64,000 bases of DNA from an uncultured Bacteroidia bacterium (GCA_902788095.1 CADAIT010000006.1:62001-126000); one strand, 5' to 3'. Positions 41,444-50,673 are shown, counted from the stretch's first letter. A program made the numbers and translations. The notes: generated from the letters alone by a model not told the origin.

Positions 41444-44151
41444 CGGGACATGTTCCTTAGGCCACCCGACAAACCGCCGCCCGCGTTGCCTCCGCCGCCC
41501 ATGCCGCCGGAACTGACGCGTTCACTGAGCGTTCTCAGTTTGCCCAGGCGCGGGTAGAACGGCCACGAAATACCCAGCTTGATCATCCGCGGAGTCTGGA
41601 TATAGTGGTGCGCCGTGAAGTAATCCTTGCGTTCCATGGGCCAGCCGTTGCCGGCATTCTCCAGTTTCAGGAAAATGCAGCACTTCTTCCACTGTGCGTT
41701 GATGAAAACATCGAATACGGGACAGTTTCCGTAATTCTCTTTGTTCTGCGCGGTGAAAGTGCCGGTGACAGGATTGTACGAAGGTGCATGCCACAGGGTG
41801 GTGTAACGGGCATTCACGCCCAGCTGGAGCTGCAGGATTTTCGGGTCCTTGATGTTGAACTGGAGATACCAGCGCAAGTTCAGGGCCACGGTCGGGAGGG
41901 GAATCACCTGCTGGTTGGAAGACAGCTGCACCAGCGCAGTATTGTCCAGATGTACCGGTCCGAAGGCGAAGTTCTTGGTCAGCGCGGCGGAGAAAACGCT
42001 TTCCGGCGTAGTGTGCTGCCGTACGATGCCCAGGGTGTCGTAATATACCTGGTTGGCCAGCAGGGCATACCCCACCTCCGCTTTCAGCTGCCATTTGGGG
42101 ATGCTCAGCGTGGCGTTGATTTTCGTGGTCGATACTTTTGAGAAGTTGTTTTCCCAGCGGAAGTGGTTGGAGTAGAAGTGCTGCTGGTAAAAATCCGGCG
42201 TCTTGAGCCCGGTCTCAAAATGGGCATACAGGCTGATGGGACTGTCCGGACTCCGTCGGAAGGGGAAGAAATTCAGCGTCGCGTTGGCGTTGACGGAGAA
42301 GTCGTTCACTTCGTTTCCGGCGAAGGTGTACAAGCCGGTGGCGTTCCATTGCATGTAGCGCCTCCATCGGCCTTCCACTCCGGCATAGGCGTACAAGCTG
42401 TTCCATTTGTGGCTGGCCGGCCGATAGAGGACTTCGTTCGGCTGCTGCAGGTAAAAGGTCTGGAACCGGTCGCCGATACCGCCTTCGATTTTCGAGACGA
42501 TGGCGTCTTCCTTCCAGGGCTGCAGGCGTATGAAAATGCGGTTGTCCAGGCGCATGGTGCGCAGCGAATCCACGCTCTTGGCCGGATTGATGTTGAATAC
42601 GTCGTAGTAGAAAGCGGACAGCGGGCTGGCGGTATTATCCACGTATTTTTTACTGTAGGTGGTAAATTCCGACGCGGTGCCCACAAAGGCCGTGGTGGCG
42701 TCCCGGTTCAGGCTGTCCGAAGGTGTCCAGGTGGTATCCCCGCGGTGGCGGAGCCGTTCGATGAAGGTAAAGGGGATGCGGAGGCTCTGGTCCAGGAAAA
42801 CGGTGGTTTTACGATAGCTGTTGGTGGCCGCCGCCAGGTTCACCTCGATTTCGCGCACGGCGACGGTGGTGTCCCGAACCCACATGTTGTCTATCATACC
42901 GCCGCTCTCCTGCCGGGCAATTTTGTTGTAGATGAAACCGGCGTGGGCCATGTATCTCTTGCCCAGGTAGTTTCCGCTTACGAAGTAGGTGCGGTTGTCG
43001 GTCTGTTCGTTCTTGAGGGTACCGGCACCGCCGTATCGTTTCATTTCCAGGGCGACATTGAGGGAGGGCAGGATGTTCTGGGTGGTGAAAACCCGGAAAT
43101 TGTCTGCGCTGAGCGTCTTGCTGTTAAACAGGTTGCCGGAGTATTCCAGCTCCGTGTACGGGGTCTTGGTATTGAAGAACGTGAAGTCATCGGCGTTATA
43201 GGTCCAGCTTTCCTGTGCCTGGTAGAAGCTGGTACTCTGTTCCCGGTTCCGGCGGAAGAAGTTGTATTGCTGCACGGCGCTGCCCGGCATGCCCAGCCAC
43301 GTGGCGCCGGCATCGTCCCGCATGAAGGGGTAGTCGTAGAAGTGGTAGTTGGCCGTTGTATCCCACTGGGTGGTTTCCATGCTGTTGAACAGGCGGTCGT
43401 GCTTCCAGGTGGTGAGCCGCTTGTACAAAAGGCTGTCCGGCAGGAAAGGGGTTTCCAGGATACGCGGCGTATTCTCTATGATGCTGTCCCTGATGTGCCT
43501 GAGGCTGTCTTTCCGTTTCATGATGCTGTCCTGCCGATGCCTGATGGCGGGCAGCTGCACGTTTTCATAAGTCCAGCGTTTGCGCTCCGCCTTGCTCATG
43601 GAAGCCCATTTTTTCTCCCAGGCGATTTGGGCCTGGAGGGTGGAATCGGCAATGAAAAGGGAATCCACGCGGGGCCAGATGAGGCTGTCTCCGGTCTGTT
43701 TGAGGGAGTCGATGACCACGCGGTGGGTATAGCTGTCTTTGGTGGCCACATACCACTTGTACAGGAACGGGTCCGTGACTTTCAGGCTGTCCGGCACCTT
43801 CATGGTGTCGCGGGCGAAGACGGTGGGCGTGGCATCCTCCGCTCCAAACAGGTCAAACTCTTCTTCCTCCGCAGCCAGGCTGTCGAGGGAGGTTCTGGTC
43901 GGTTTGAGGCTGTCCGGCAGGTGCTTGAGCGTGTCCGGAAGGGTTTTTGCCAGGCTGTCGAGGGAAGTTTTGACCGGTACCAGGCTGTCGAGCGACTTGC
44001 GGGCGGAATCCACCTGCAGGGTATCCCGTTTGGCATCGGGGAACCATGCATGCAGCACCCTGGCGCGGTTCACTTCCACGCCCAGCGTCTGCGCTGCCAC
44101 CGTTCCGGCCAGCGCCAGAGGCAGCAGGATATCGGTCCACAATTTCGCCAT
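41440..44151 (-). CDS. large putative porin / beta-barrel outer-membrane protein
   Basis: About 903 residues, starting MAKLWTDILLPLALAGTVAA (signal peptide). The frame is open 52 codons further, but that part runs through non-coding hairpin repeats and I exclude it. A low-complexity stretch (residues ~45-90) repeats SLDSLA/PDSLK units. The body then has alternating strands with many aromatic residues, as in Bacteroidota 'putative porin' barrels, and ends in RLGKLRTLSERVSSGGMGGG. A porin or surface-barrel role is inferred from topology. The lytic transglycosylase gene follows, overlapping by 4 nt. A TATATTTG box lies 6 nt before the ATG. Confidence 0.75.
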   Translation of the reverse strand: MAKLWTDILLPLALAGTVAAQTLGVEVNRARVLHAWFPDAKRDTLQVDSARKSLDSLVPVKTSLDSLAKTLPDTLKHLPDSLKPTRTSLDSLAAEEEEFDLFGAEDATPTVFARDTMKVPDSLKVTDPFLYKWYVATKDSYTHRVVIDSLKQTGDSLIWPRVDSLFIADSTLQAQIAWEKKWASMSKAERKRWTYENVQLPAIRHRQDSIMKRKDSLRHIRDSIIENTPRILETPFLPDSLLYKRLTTWKHDRLFNSMETTQWDTTANYHFYDYPFMRDDAGATWLGMPGSAVQQYNFFRRNREQSTSFYQAQESWTYNADDFTFFNTKTPYTELEYSGNLFNSKTLSADNFRVFTTQNILPSLNVALEMKRYGGAGTLKNEQTDNRTYFVSGNYLGKRYMAHAGFIYNKIARQESGGMIDNMWVRDTTVAVREIEVNLAAATNSYRKTTVFLDQSLRIPFTFIERLRHRGDTTWTPSDSLNRDATTAFVGTASEFTTYSKKYVDNTASPLSAFYYDVFNINPAKSVDSLRTMRLDNRIFIRLQPWKEDAIVSKIEGGIGDRFQTFYLQQPNEVLYRPASHKWNSLYAYAGVEGRWRRYMQWNATGLYTFAGNEVNDFSVNANATLNFFPFRRSPDSPISLYAHFETGLKTPDFYQQHFYSNHFRWENNFSKVSTTKINATLSIPKWQLKAEVGYALLANQVYYDTLGIVRQHTTPESVFSAALTKNFAFGPVHLDNTALVQLSSNQQVIPLPTVALNLRWYLQFNIKDPKILQLQLGVNARYTTLWHAPSYNPVTGTFTAQNKENYGNCPVFDVFINAQWKKCCIFLKLENAGNGWPMERKDYFTAHHYIQTPRMIKLGISWPFYPRLGKLRTLSERVSSGGMGGGGNAGGGLSGGLRNMSR

Positions 44152-44227
44152 AGCCTGCAAATATACAAATAATTTGCCATTCGCCTGCCTTCTCCCCAAA
44201 TTTCCTCGGCAATCCTGCCTTGCGCGT

Positions 44228-44313
44228 GCTGTCATCGTCCCACAATTTGGACCCATGACAGCGTTTTGGGCGTTTTTTGCTGTCATCGTCCCATCTTTTG
44301 GACCCATAACAGC
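44228..44313. repeat. two tandem 35-nt hairpin repeats, period 51
   Basis: Copies at 44228-44262 and 44279-44313 are 31/35 identical. Each starts GCTGTCAT and ends ATGACAGC (or ATAACAGC in the second), so each can fold on itself. They lie upstream of the porin gene, in a 433-base gap before fumarase that has no other gene I can support apart from the hairpin element and promoter listed separately. Confidence 0.75.
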
Positions 44314-44351
44314 ACTCAGGGGTAAGAAAACTGCCGAATGAAACGCTTATG

Positions 44352-44420
44352 TGACTGCAAATCATTTGATTATCATACACTTATAACATAATCCTCGTTC
44401 AAAAATCGAACGAGGATTAT
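44352..44420 (+). repeat. ~70-nt hairpin element, copy 1
   Basis: It contains AATCATTTGATTA near its left end and a perfect 13-bp hairpin (ATAATCCTCGTTC, 7-nt loop, GAACGAGGATTAT at 44388-44420). The same element, inverted, lies at 46469-46539, so the two bracket the fumarase and rubredoxin genes. It has no T-tract, so it is not a classic terminator. Confidence 0.75.
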
Positions 44421-44526
44421 ACGGGAAATGGTTGAGAATCAGGCGAATAGCTGCCACATGTTTCGGGCCGTCGAACGAGTGGACAACCGCGCCGAAACAG
44501 CGGATGGAAGCCTGTCTGAAAATTGA

Positions 44527-44558
44527 TTTGCGAAGGTCTGATTGATTCATTAAATTTG
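44527..44558 (+). promoter_or_regulatory. promoter of fumarase
   Basis: TTTG (44527-44530), exactly 20 nt and TAAATTTG (44551-44558) form an ideal Bacteroidota promoter. The start would fall near 44564, giving a leader of ~20 nt to the ATG at 44585. Confidence 0.75.
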
Positions 44559-44584
44559 CAAATTCAAAACAAACTGTATCAACG

Positions 44585-46213
44585 ATGCCTGATTTCAAAT
44601 ACGCCCCTATGTTTCAGCTTGGTAGGGATACCGCTGAATACTACAAGATTCCCGGCTCAGAGAAGTTGGTGAAAACCGTTCAGTGCGGAGATAAAACGCT
44701 GCTGGAAGTATCTCCGGAAGCGCTTACGCTGGTAGCGCAGCAGTCTTTCCATGACTGCCAGTTCATGCTGCGCCGTGCGCACAATGCGCAGGTGGCTGCC
44801 ATCCTGAAGGACCCGGAGGCCTCCGACAACGACAAATATGTGGCCCTGCAGTTCCTGCGCAATGCGGAAACTTCCGTCAAGGGAGTGCTTCCTTTCTGCC
44901 AGGACACCGGCACCGCCATCATCCACGGCGAGAAAGGCCAGCATGTCTGGACGGACTTCGAGGACGAAGAAGCCCTCAGCCGCGGGGTTTTCAACACTTA
45001 CACGCAGGAGAATCTCCGTTACAGCCAGAACGCTCCGCTGGATATGTACAACGAGGTGAACACCAAGTGCAACCTGCCGGCGCAGATTGACATCGAGGCC
45101 ACCCAGGGCAGCGAGTACCGCTTTGTCATGGTAGCCAAAGGCGGCGGCAGCGCCAACAAGACCTACTTCTACCCCATGACCAAGGCCACCATCCAGAACG
45201 AGGGAACCCTGATTCCCTTCCTGGTGGAAAAGATGCGCTCGCTGGGAACGGCCGCCTGCCCGCCTTACCACATCGCCTTCGTAATCGGCGGCACATCGGC
45301 CGAAAAGAACCTCCTTACCGTGAAGCTGGCCAGCATCAAGTTCTATGACGGCCTGCCCACCACCGGTGACGAAACCGGCCGCGCTTTCCGCGACATCGAC
45401 CTGGAGGAAAAGCTCCTGAAAGAGGCGCAGAAGATTGGCCTGGGCGCGCAGTTCGGTGGCAAATACCTGGCCCATGACATCCGCGTCGTGCGCCTTCCCC
45501 GCCACGGCGCCAGCTGCCCCATCGGCATGGGTGTCAGCTGCAGCGCGGACCGCAACATCAAGTCCAAAATCAACGCCGGCGGCGTCTGGATCGAGAAGAT
45601 GGACTCGAACCCTTCGGAGCTGATTCCCGAGGAGTTCCGTCGTCCCGGCGAAGGCCCCAAGGGCATTGAGATAGACCTGGACAAAGGCATCGACGCCGTG
45701 CGTGCGGAACTTACCAAATACACCGTGGGCACGCGCGTGAACCTTAAGGGAACCATTATCGTGGCGCGTGACATCGCCCATGCAAAACTGAAGGCCCGTC
45801 TGGATGCAGGGGAGGAAATGCCCGCCTACTTCAAGGACCATCCCATCCTGTATGCCGGCCCGGCCAAAACGCCTGCCGGCTATCCCTGCGGCTCGATGGG
45901 CCCCACCACGGCCAACCGCATGGACCCGTATGTGGACGAGTTCCAGGACCACGGCGCATCGCTGGTGATGATTGCCAAGGGCAACCGCTCCCAGGTGGTG
46001 ACGGACGCCTGCCGGAAACACGGCGGATTCTACCTCGGGACCATCGGCGGCGTGGCTGCCGTGCTCTCCCAAAGCAGCATCCGCAGCATCGAATGTGTGG
46101 AATATCCGGAGCTGGGCATGGAAGCCATTTGGAAAATCACCGTAGAAGACTTCCCGGCCTTCATCCTGGTGGACGACAAGGGCAACGATTTCTTCAAGAA
46201 GATTGGCCTGTAG
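44585..46213 (+). CDS. fumA: class I fumarate hydratase (iron-sulfur type)
   Basis: The 542-residue enzyme interconverts fumarate and malate. It is the single-chain class I form with a 4Fe-4S cluster. [18 protein letters not shown] places a cluster Cys at 105, the same number as in E. coli Fum[33 protein letters not shown] and the C-terminal beta part [13 protein letters not shown] are also family blocks. It needs iron and is oxygen-sensitive, which fits an anaerobe with a reductive branch of the TCA cycle making succinate. A rubredoxin gene follows 51 nt later, and both lie between the inverted hairpin elements. Confidence 0.95.
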   Translation: MPDFKYAPMFQLGRDTAEYYKIPGSEKLVKTVQCGDKTLLEVSPEALTLVAQQSFHDCQFMLRRAHNAQVAAILKDPEASDNDKYVALQFLRNAETSVKGVLPFCQDTGTAIIHGEKGQHVWTDFEDEEALSRGVFNTYTQENLRYSQNAPLDMYNEVNTKCNLPAQIDIEATQGSEYRFVMVAKGGGSANKTYFYPMTKATIQNEGTLIPFLVEKMRSLGTAACPPYHIAFVIGGTSAEKNLLTVKLASIKFYDGLPTTGDETGRAFRDIDLEEKLLKEAQKIGLGAQFGGKYLAHDIRVVRLPRHGASCPIGMGVSCSADRNIKSKINAGGVWIEKMDSNPSELIPEEFRRPGEGPKGIEIDLDKGIDAVRAELTKYTVGTRVNLKGTIIVARDIAHAKLKARLDAGEEMPAYFKDHPILYAGPAKTPAGYPCGSMGPTTANRMDPYVDEFQDHGASLVMIAKGNRSQVVTDACRKHGGFYLGTIGGVAAVLSQSSIRSIECVEYPELGMEAIWKITVEDFPAFILVDDKGNDFFKKIGL

Positions 46214-46220
46214 CCCTCCC

Positions 46221-46247
46221 TGTCATTCTGAGCAAAGCGAAGAATCT
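46221..46247. repeat. short dispersed repeat (TGTCATTCTGAGCAAAGCGA type)
   Basis: This 27-bp copy differs from the copy at 34860 at only a few bases. It fills the gap between fumarase and rubredoxin, so the two genes may share a transcript through it. Confidence 0.65.
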
Positions 46248-46264
46248 CTCTAACTATAAAGGAT

Positions 46265-46426
46265 ATGAAAAAGTACGTTTGCAACATTTGCGGGTATATC
46301 TATGACCCCGTAGCCGGCGACCCGGACAGCGGCATCGCCCCCGGAACCGCCTTTGAAGACATCCCTGCCGACTGGGTTTGCCCCGTCTGCGGAGTAGGCA
46401 AGGACGATTTCTCCCCGGCCGAGTAG
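46265..46426 (+). CDS. rubredoxin
   Basis: The 53-residue protein [20 protein letters not shown] is a standard rubredoxin. Its two CxxCG knuckles (CNICG at 6-10 and CPVCG at 39-43) bind one iron atom. The family signature [14 protein letters not shown] is complete. It carries single electrons in the cytoplasm, commonly to oxygen- or peroxide-reducing enzymes of anaerobes. It follows fumarase by 51 nt and may be co-expressed. A protective link to the oxygen-sensitive fumarase cluster is an attractive inference only. Confidence 0.95.
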   Translation: MKKYVCNICGYIYDPVAGDPDSGIAPGTAFEDIPADWVCPVCGVGKDDFSPAE

Positions 46427-46468
46427 CTTTTTGTGGCAACTAAGTGCCTGTTCTTCAGGTTTTTGCGT

Positions 46469-46539
46469 ATATTCCTCGTTCAATTTTTGAACGAGGAATA
46501 TTGCGTTATGCGCTGGTAATCAAATGATTAGCTGTCACA
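46469..46539 (-). repeat. ~70-nt hairpin element, copy 2 (inverted)
   Basis: A 13-bp perfect hairpin (ATATTCCTCGTTC/GAACGAGGAATAT) at 46469-46501 is followed by TAATCAAATGATTA. The reverse complement aligns along its whole length with copy 1 at 44352-44420. Compensating changes keep both stems paired (ATAATCC/GGATTAT versus ATATTCC/GGAATAT), which suggests selection on the fold. Confidence 0.75.
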
Positions 46540-46564
46540 AGTAAAAATATTTTGAAAATTTTAC

Positions 46565-46583
46565 TACTTTGTATTGCAAAGTA
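46565..46583. promoter_or_regulatory. probable PadR operator
   Basis: TACTTTG-TATTG-CAAAGTA is a perfect 7-bp inverted repeat with a 5-nt spacer overlapping the -33 element of the PspC-PadR-PspC operon. Its position and symmetry suit self-repression by the PadR protein encoded in the operon. Confidence 0.7.
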
Positions 46584-46605
46584 CCAAAAATAATTTATAT
46601 CTTTG
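46574..46605 (+). promoter_or_regulatory. promoter of the PspC-PadR-PspC operon
   Basis: TTG (46574-46576), 21 nt and TATCTTTG (46598-46605) lie 21 nt before the first PspC ATG. The -33 TTG lies inside the operator palindrome. Confidence 0.7.
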
Positions 46606-46626
46606 CATCAACAAATATTTTGAAAA

Positions 46627-47199
46627 ATGAAAAAGGTAGTAAATGTTTCTTTGGGAGGCCGCAGCTTCATTCTGAATGAGGATGCTTATACCCGCCTGCA
46701 GGATTATCTGGCCCACTTCAAGGCCAAGCTCACCGTTCCTGAGCATCAGAAGGCAGAAGTGATGGAGGAAATCGAATGCCGCATCGCCGAACTCTTCTTC
46801 CAGGAAGTGGGGGAGGGTTCCCGCGTGGTGACGCTGGAAATGGTTCAGAAGGTGGCATCGGCCCTCGGGATGCCCGACGGGTCTGCGGAAGCCGGCTTCA
46901 GCGCCTCTTCTTCGGCCGCCGGAGGAGAAATACCCCGCCGCCTGTACCGGGACGTGGACAACAAATCCGTCGCCGGCGTCTGTTCCGGTCTGGCGATGTA
47001 CTTTGATATCGACCTCACCCTTGTGCGCATCGTCATGCTGGCGGCGCTGATTTTCGGCTCGGTCGGCTTTTGGATTTATCTGATTCTGTGGATTGCCGTC
47101 CCCAAGGCCGATACCCCGGCCAAAAAGTGCGAGATGCGCGGCATTCCTCCCACCGCGGAGAATATGTCGGCTTTCGCCCGTGGAACCTATAAACAGTAA
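46627..47199 (+). CDS. PspC-domain membrane protein (short)
   Basis: The 190-residue protein has an N-terminal SHOCT/HTH-like soluble part (VNVSLGGRSFILNEDAYTRL, then LTVPEHQKAEVMEEIECRIA). A PspC domain follows: RRLYRDVDNKSVAGVCSGLA, then a YFDIDLTLVRIVMLAALIFG helix pair ending WIYLILWIAVPKA. PspC proteins sense or respond to envelope stress in other bacteria. Here the first part is shared with the second PspC gene, so they are paralogues. The PadR gene starts 6 nt after its stop. Confidence 0.9.
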   Translation: MKKVVNVSLGGRSFILNEDAYTRLQDYLAHFKAKLTVPEHQKAEVMEEIECRIAELFFQEVGEGSRVVTLEMVQKVASALGMPDGSAEAGFSASSSAAGGEIPRRLYRDVDNKSVAGVCSGLAMYFDIDLTLVRIVMLAALIFGSVGFWIYLILWIAVPKADTPAKKCEMRGIPPTAENMSAFARGTYKQ

Positions 47200-47205
47200 G
47201 TGGCT

Positions 47206-47535
47206 ATGGAAAATATCAGTGAAAATGTCCGCTCTCAAATGCGGAAAGGAGTGCTGGAATACTGCATTCTGTGTATCCTGAGCCGGAAGGAGGCCTATGC
47301 TTCCGTTATTCTGGAAGAGCTCAAGGCCGCCAATATGCTCGTAGTGGAAGGAACGCTTTATCCGCTGCTTATCCGCCAGAAAAACCAGGGACTCCTGAGT
47401 TACCGCTGGGAGGAATCCACCCAGGGTCCGCCCAGAAAATACTATGTAATTACGGAAAAAGGCCGCGAACTGCTTGCCGAGATGGACGCCGCCTGGGAAG
47501 AAATGGTCCAAAGCATTCAAACCTTAAAACAGTAA
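47206..47535 (+). CDS. PadR-family transcriptional regulator
   Basis: The 109-residue regulator has the winged-helix core of PadR (MRKGVLEYCILCILSRKEAY, then ASVILEELKAANMLVVEGTL). The wing is GPPRKYYVITEKGRELLAEM and a C-terminal dimer helix follows. I use the ATG at 47206; a GTG six bases upstream is possible. It sits between two PspC genes and probably binds the palindrome overlapping their promoter. The signal it responds to is unknown. Confidence 0.92.
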   Translation: MENISENVRSQMRKGVLEYCILCILSRKEAYASVILEELKAANMLVVEGTLYPLLIRQKNQGLLSYRWEESTQGPPRKYYVITEKGRELLAEMDAAWEEMVQSIQTLKQ

Positions 47536-47541
47536 ACCTGT

Positions 47542-48570
47542 ATGAAAGAAACCATACAACTCAGCATAGGCGGTTACGCCTTTATGCTGGAAAAGGATGC
47601 GGCCGAAGCGCTCTCCGGCTATCTGACTACCCTGGAAACCCACTACCTTAAGCAGGAAGGCGGGAAAGAAATCATGGAAGGCATCGAGGAGCGGGTGGCC
47701 GAGCTCCTGCAGGAAAAGACGCCCAAGGGCGCCGTCGTCACCCTCCCCGGGGTGCAGCAGGTGATTGATGTCATCGGCCGTCCGGAAACCATCGAGGCCG
47801 ATGATCCCGCCCCCGAAGCCGCCAAGGAAAAGCCCCGGAGAAAACTTTATCGGGACCTGTCCAACAAGCGTCTGGGCGGCGTCTGTTCCGGGCTGGGCAA
47901 CTATTTCGGGATAGAGGTGAGCCTGCTGCGGGTTATCTTTGCCGTAGTGGCCGTCGTTGTCTTTTTTTCGTGTGCCGATGAAGGCGTCTGGTGCCTGTCC
48001 GTTCCTTTTTTCTATGCCATCCTCTGGGTGTCCATGCCGGCCGCCCGCACGGCGCAGGAGCGCTGGGCCATGAAAGGGGACCCCGGTACGGCCGACGATA
48101 TCCGCCGCACCGTCCAGAGCGGTATTCAGGAGATGGGCGATACGGCGCGGGAAGTGGCGCATTCCGACTTTTTCCGGCGTTTCGGAAAGTGGATGCTGGT
48201 GGCTGTCGGAATCGTGCTTCTCATTGTCGGGTCTTCCGGGCTGGCGTCCGTGTCGGTGCTGTCCCTGAAAGGAACCCAGATTTTCGGCGTCCCCATCACC
48301 CGTATGATGGAGGATTTGTCCAGGGATTGGCCGGCCGTATATGACCTCCTGTCCACGCCCTGGGTAATGGTGCTGGCCGCCTTGGCTGTCATCCTGCCTT
48401 TTGTCGGCCTCCTCTACGGCGGCATTCAGCTCATCTTCGGTTTCAAATCCCCCTCCTGGAAGCCCGGATTGGTGATTTTTGTCCTCTGGCTCATCACGGT
48501 CATCGTTCTGCTGGTCCTGTTCATCGCAAGCGTCGCATCCACCAGTTTCGACTGGTCGATAACCGTCTGA
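47542..48570 (+). CDS. PspC-domain membrane protein (long)
   Basis: The 342-residue protein has an N-terminal soluble part like that of the short PspC (IQLSIGGYAFMLEKDAAEAL), then the PspC domain (RRKLYRDLSNKRLGGVCSGL, GNYFGIEVSLLRVIFAVVAV). Three or four additional membrane helices are added (WMLVAVGIVLLIVGSSGLAS, VMVLAALAVILPFVGLLYGG, LVIFVLWLITVIVLLVLFIA). It extends the short paralogue and is probably an envelope-stress or membrane-organising protein. It starts 6 nt after padR and ends 3 nt before the convergent DUF1963 gene. Confidence 0.88.
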   Translation: MKETIQLSIGGYAFMLEKDAAEALSGYLTTLETHYLKQEGGKEIMEGIEERVAELLQEKTPKGAVVTLPGVQQVIDVIGRPETIEADDPAPEAAKEKPRRKLYRDLSNKRLGGVCSGLGNYFGIEVSLLRVIFAVVAVVVFFSCADEGVWCLSVPFFYAILWVSMPAARTAQERWAMKGDPGTADDIRRTVQSGIQEMGDTAREVAHSDFFRRFGKWMLVAVGIVLLIVGSSGLASVSVLSLKGTQIFGVPITRMMEDLSRDWPAVYDLLSTPWVMVLAALAVILPFVGLLYGGIQLIFGFKSPSWKPGLVIFVLWLITVIVLLVLFIASVASTSFDWSITV

Positions 48571-48573
48571 CAA

Positions 48574-49206
48574 CTAGCGGGAGGCCAAGCAGGCGTGGAC
48601 CAGTTTCCACTTGCCGGCGGCCAGGTCCGACTGCCTGTACAGGAGCTTGAGGACGCCATTGTCCGGGAAATGCAGTCCGGCTGTTCCGGAAACAATCTGC
48701 AGGAAGTTCTCCAGCCCGTCCCCGGAGCCGGCGGGCAAACTTTCCGGACCGATACCCATCAGGCGGGTGCAGTCCGCATCGTCCTCGCAGGCCTCGAAGG
48801 TCATTTTGAGCGCCGGCTGCGTAAGCGGCCGGTCCTCGTCGTCCACCAGGATGGCGCTGCGGAAGGTTTCGAAGTTGATGGCCTTGGTGTACTTGACAAC
48901 CACCATTTTTCGGGCCCATTCACCCGGCCCGTTGTGGTACGGGGCATCGTAGTCCAGATACTCGTCGATGGCGGCAAATACGTAGAACATCCCCTGGTGC
49001 GGCAGTCTGCCTTCCGGGTCCAGCGGTGCAATGTCCTCGCAGTCTATCTGGCACACGAAGGTGAGCGGATAGTCAAAGCTTTCGCCGTCTTCCGTCACCT
49101 GTACGACGGGGTATTCCATATCGGCGGGGAGATCAGGGTCTCCCCACCATTTGGACGAGCAGAACAGTTCAGTTTCCGTTCTTTGCAGCTTGATACTGAC
49201 GGCCAT
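48574..49206 (-). CDS. DUF1963 (YwqG-like) protein
   Basis: The 210-residue protein matches the DUF1963 pattern: WWGDPDLPADMEYP, LTFVCQIDCEDIAPLDPEG, LPHQGMFYVFAA, and a final HFPDNGVLKLLYRQSDLAAG. DUF1963 proteins have no firmly assigned function. It follows the aspartase gene by a single base on the same strand, so they form a two-gene operon. No signal peptide is present. Some DUF1963 members are linked to toxin or polymorphic systems, but nothing here supports that. Confidence 0.85.
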   Translation of the reverse strand: MAVSIKLQRTETELFCSSKWWGDPDLPADMEYPVVQVTEDGESFDYPLTFVCQIDCEDIAPLDPEGRLPHQGMFYVFAAIDEYLDYDAPYHNGPGEWARKMVVVKYTKAINFETFRSAILVDDEDRPLTQPALKMTFEACEDDADCTRLMGIGPESLPAGSGDGLENFLQIVSGTAGLHFPDNGVLKLLYRQSDLAAGKWKLVHACLASR

Positions 49207-49207
49207 C

Positions 49208-50620
49208 TTACTTGAGCAGGTCGTGCGAGGCGGTCATGGCCTTGGGGTCCAGGGCCTCGTCCAGCTTCTCGCGTGTCATCAGGCCTTTTTCCAGCACGAG
49301 GTCGTACACGCTTCGGCCGGTTTCCAGCGCTTCCTTGGCCACTTTGGTGGAGGCTTTGTAGCCGATGTACGGGTTAAGGGCCGTTACGATGCCGATGGAA
49401 TTGAGCACCATGTTGTAGCAGTGCTCCGCATTCACGGTGATGCCGTCCACGCACTTGGTGCGCAGGGTATTCATGGCATTCATGAGCCAGGTCTGGCTTT
49501 CCAGGATACATTCCGCGATGACGGGTTCCATCACGTTCAGCTGCAGCTGGCCGGCTTCTGCGGCAAAGCACACGGCGGTGTCGTTGCCGATTACTTTGAA
49601 GCACACCTGGTTGGTCACCTCCGGGATAACCGGGTTCACCTTGCCGGGCATGATGGAGGAACCGGGCGCCATGGCCGGGAGGTTTATCTCGTGCAGGCCG
49701 CAGCGGGGGCCGGAGGCCATGAGGCGGAGGTCGTTACAAATCTTGGAGAGCTTGACTGCCAGGCGTTTAAGCGCGGCGGAATAGCTCACGTACGCACCCG
49801 TATCCGGCGTGGCTTCTACCAAATCCGGCGCCTTTTCAAACGTGTCGCCGGAGAACTCGGACAACCGCTGGGTGCACAGCTCCGCAAAACCGGGAACGGC
49901 GTTAAGTCCCGTGCCGATAGCCGTTCCGCCCATGTTGATTTCCTTCAGCAGCACGGCGTTGCGCTCCAGATTGGCCAGTTCCTCTTCCAAGTTGTTGGCA
50001 AAGGCGTTGAATTCCTGACCGGAGGTCATGGGAACGGCATCCTGCAGTTGCGTACGCCCCATTTTGAGGACATCCTTGAATTCCTCTCCCTTGGCGCGGA
50101 AGGAGGCGATGAGTTCACGCAGGGACGCTTCCACGTGCTTGTTCATGCGCACGAAGGTATAGCGGAAGGCGGTAGGGTAGGCGTCGTTGGTGCTCTGGGC
50201 GCAGTTGACGTGGTCGTTGGGCGAGCAGAACTGGTATTCGCCCTTCTTGTGGCCCATGAGCTCCAGGGCGCGGTTGGCAATGACCTCGTTGGCGTTCATG
50301 TTCACGGAGGTGCCGGCACCGCCCTGCATCATGTCCACCGGGAACTGGTCCCACAGTTTTCCGGACACGATTTCCTTGCAGGCGGCCACAATCGCCTCTC
50401 CGATTTTTTTGTCCAGCACGCCCAGCTCGGTATTGGCGGCCGCCGCGGCCATTTTCACGTAGGCCATGGCAATGATGTACTCCGGATAGTCGCACATCCG
50501 CGTGTTGGAAATTTTGTAGTTGTTGAGTGCCCGTTGGGTTTGTACGCCATAGTATGCGTCGATGGGAACCTGAAGTTCGCCGATGAGGTCGCTCTCGACC
50601 CGGAATTTGGTTTCTGACAT
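49208..50620 (-). CDS. aspA: aspartate ammonia-lyase
   Basis: About 470 residues, starting [19 protein letters not shown]. The open frame continues upstream without family similarity. Aspartase converts aspartate to fumarate and ammonia. Signatures are [36 protein letters not shown]-like blocks, [20 protein letters not shown] and [16 protein letters not shown] (the fumarase/aspartase signature with the catalytic Ser loop). The start YYGVQTQRA favours aspartase over class II fumarase. With asparaginase and fumarase in the window it can feed succinate fermentation. A promoter lies 54 nt upstream. Confidence 0.93.
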   Translation of the reverse strand: MSETKFRVESDLIGELQVPIDAYYGVQTQRALNNYKISNTRMCDYPEYIIAMAYVKMAAAAANTELGVLDKKIGEAIVAACKEIVSGKLWDQFPVDMMQGGAGTSVNMNANEVIANRALELMGHKKGEYQFCSPNDHVNCAQSTNDAYPTAFRYTFVRMNKHVEASLRELIASFRAKGEEFKDVLKMGRTQLQDAVPMTSGQEFNAFANNLEEELANLERNAVLLKEINMGGTAIGTGLNAVPGFAELCTQRLSEFSGDTFEKAPDLVEATPDTGAYVSYSAALKRLAVKLSKICNDLRLMASGPRCGLHEINLPAMAPGSSIMPGKVNPVIPEVTNQVCFKVIGNDTAVCFAAEAGQLQLNVMEPVIAECILESQTWLMNAMNTLRTKCVDGITVNAEHCYNMVLNSIGIVTALNPYIGYKASTKVAKEALETGRSVYDLVLEKGLMTREKLDEALDPKAMTASHDLLK

Positions 50621-50673
50621 AGTTTTTGTGTGGTATAACATGTGGTGCGCAGGTACCTCCTGCGTCCGACATA

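Noticed and set aside
44388-44420. Hairpin considered as a rho-independent terminator
   Set aside because: No T-tract follows on either strand, and its partner copy behaves the same; it fits a repeat element better.
44362-44598. 78-codon minus-strand frame between the porin and fumarase genes
   Set aside because: It runs through the hairpin element and the fumarase promoter and lacks family or composition support.
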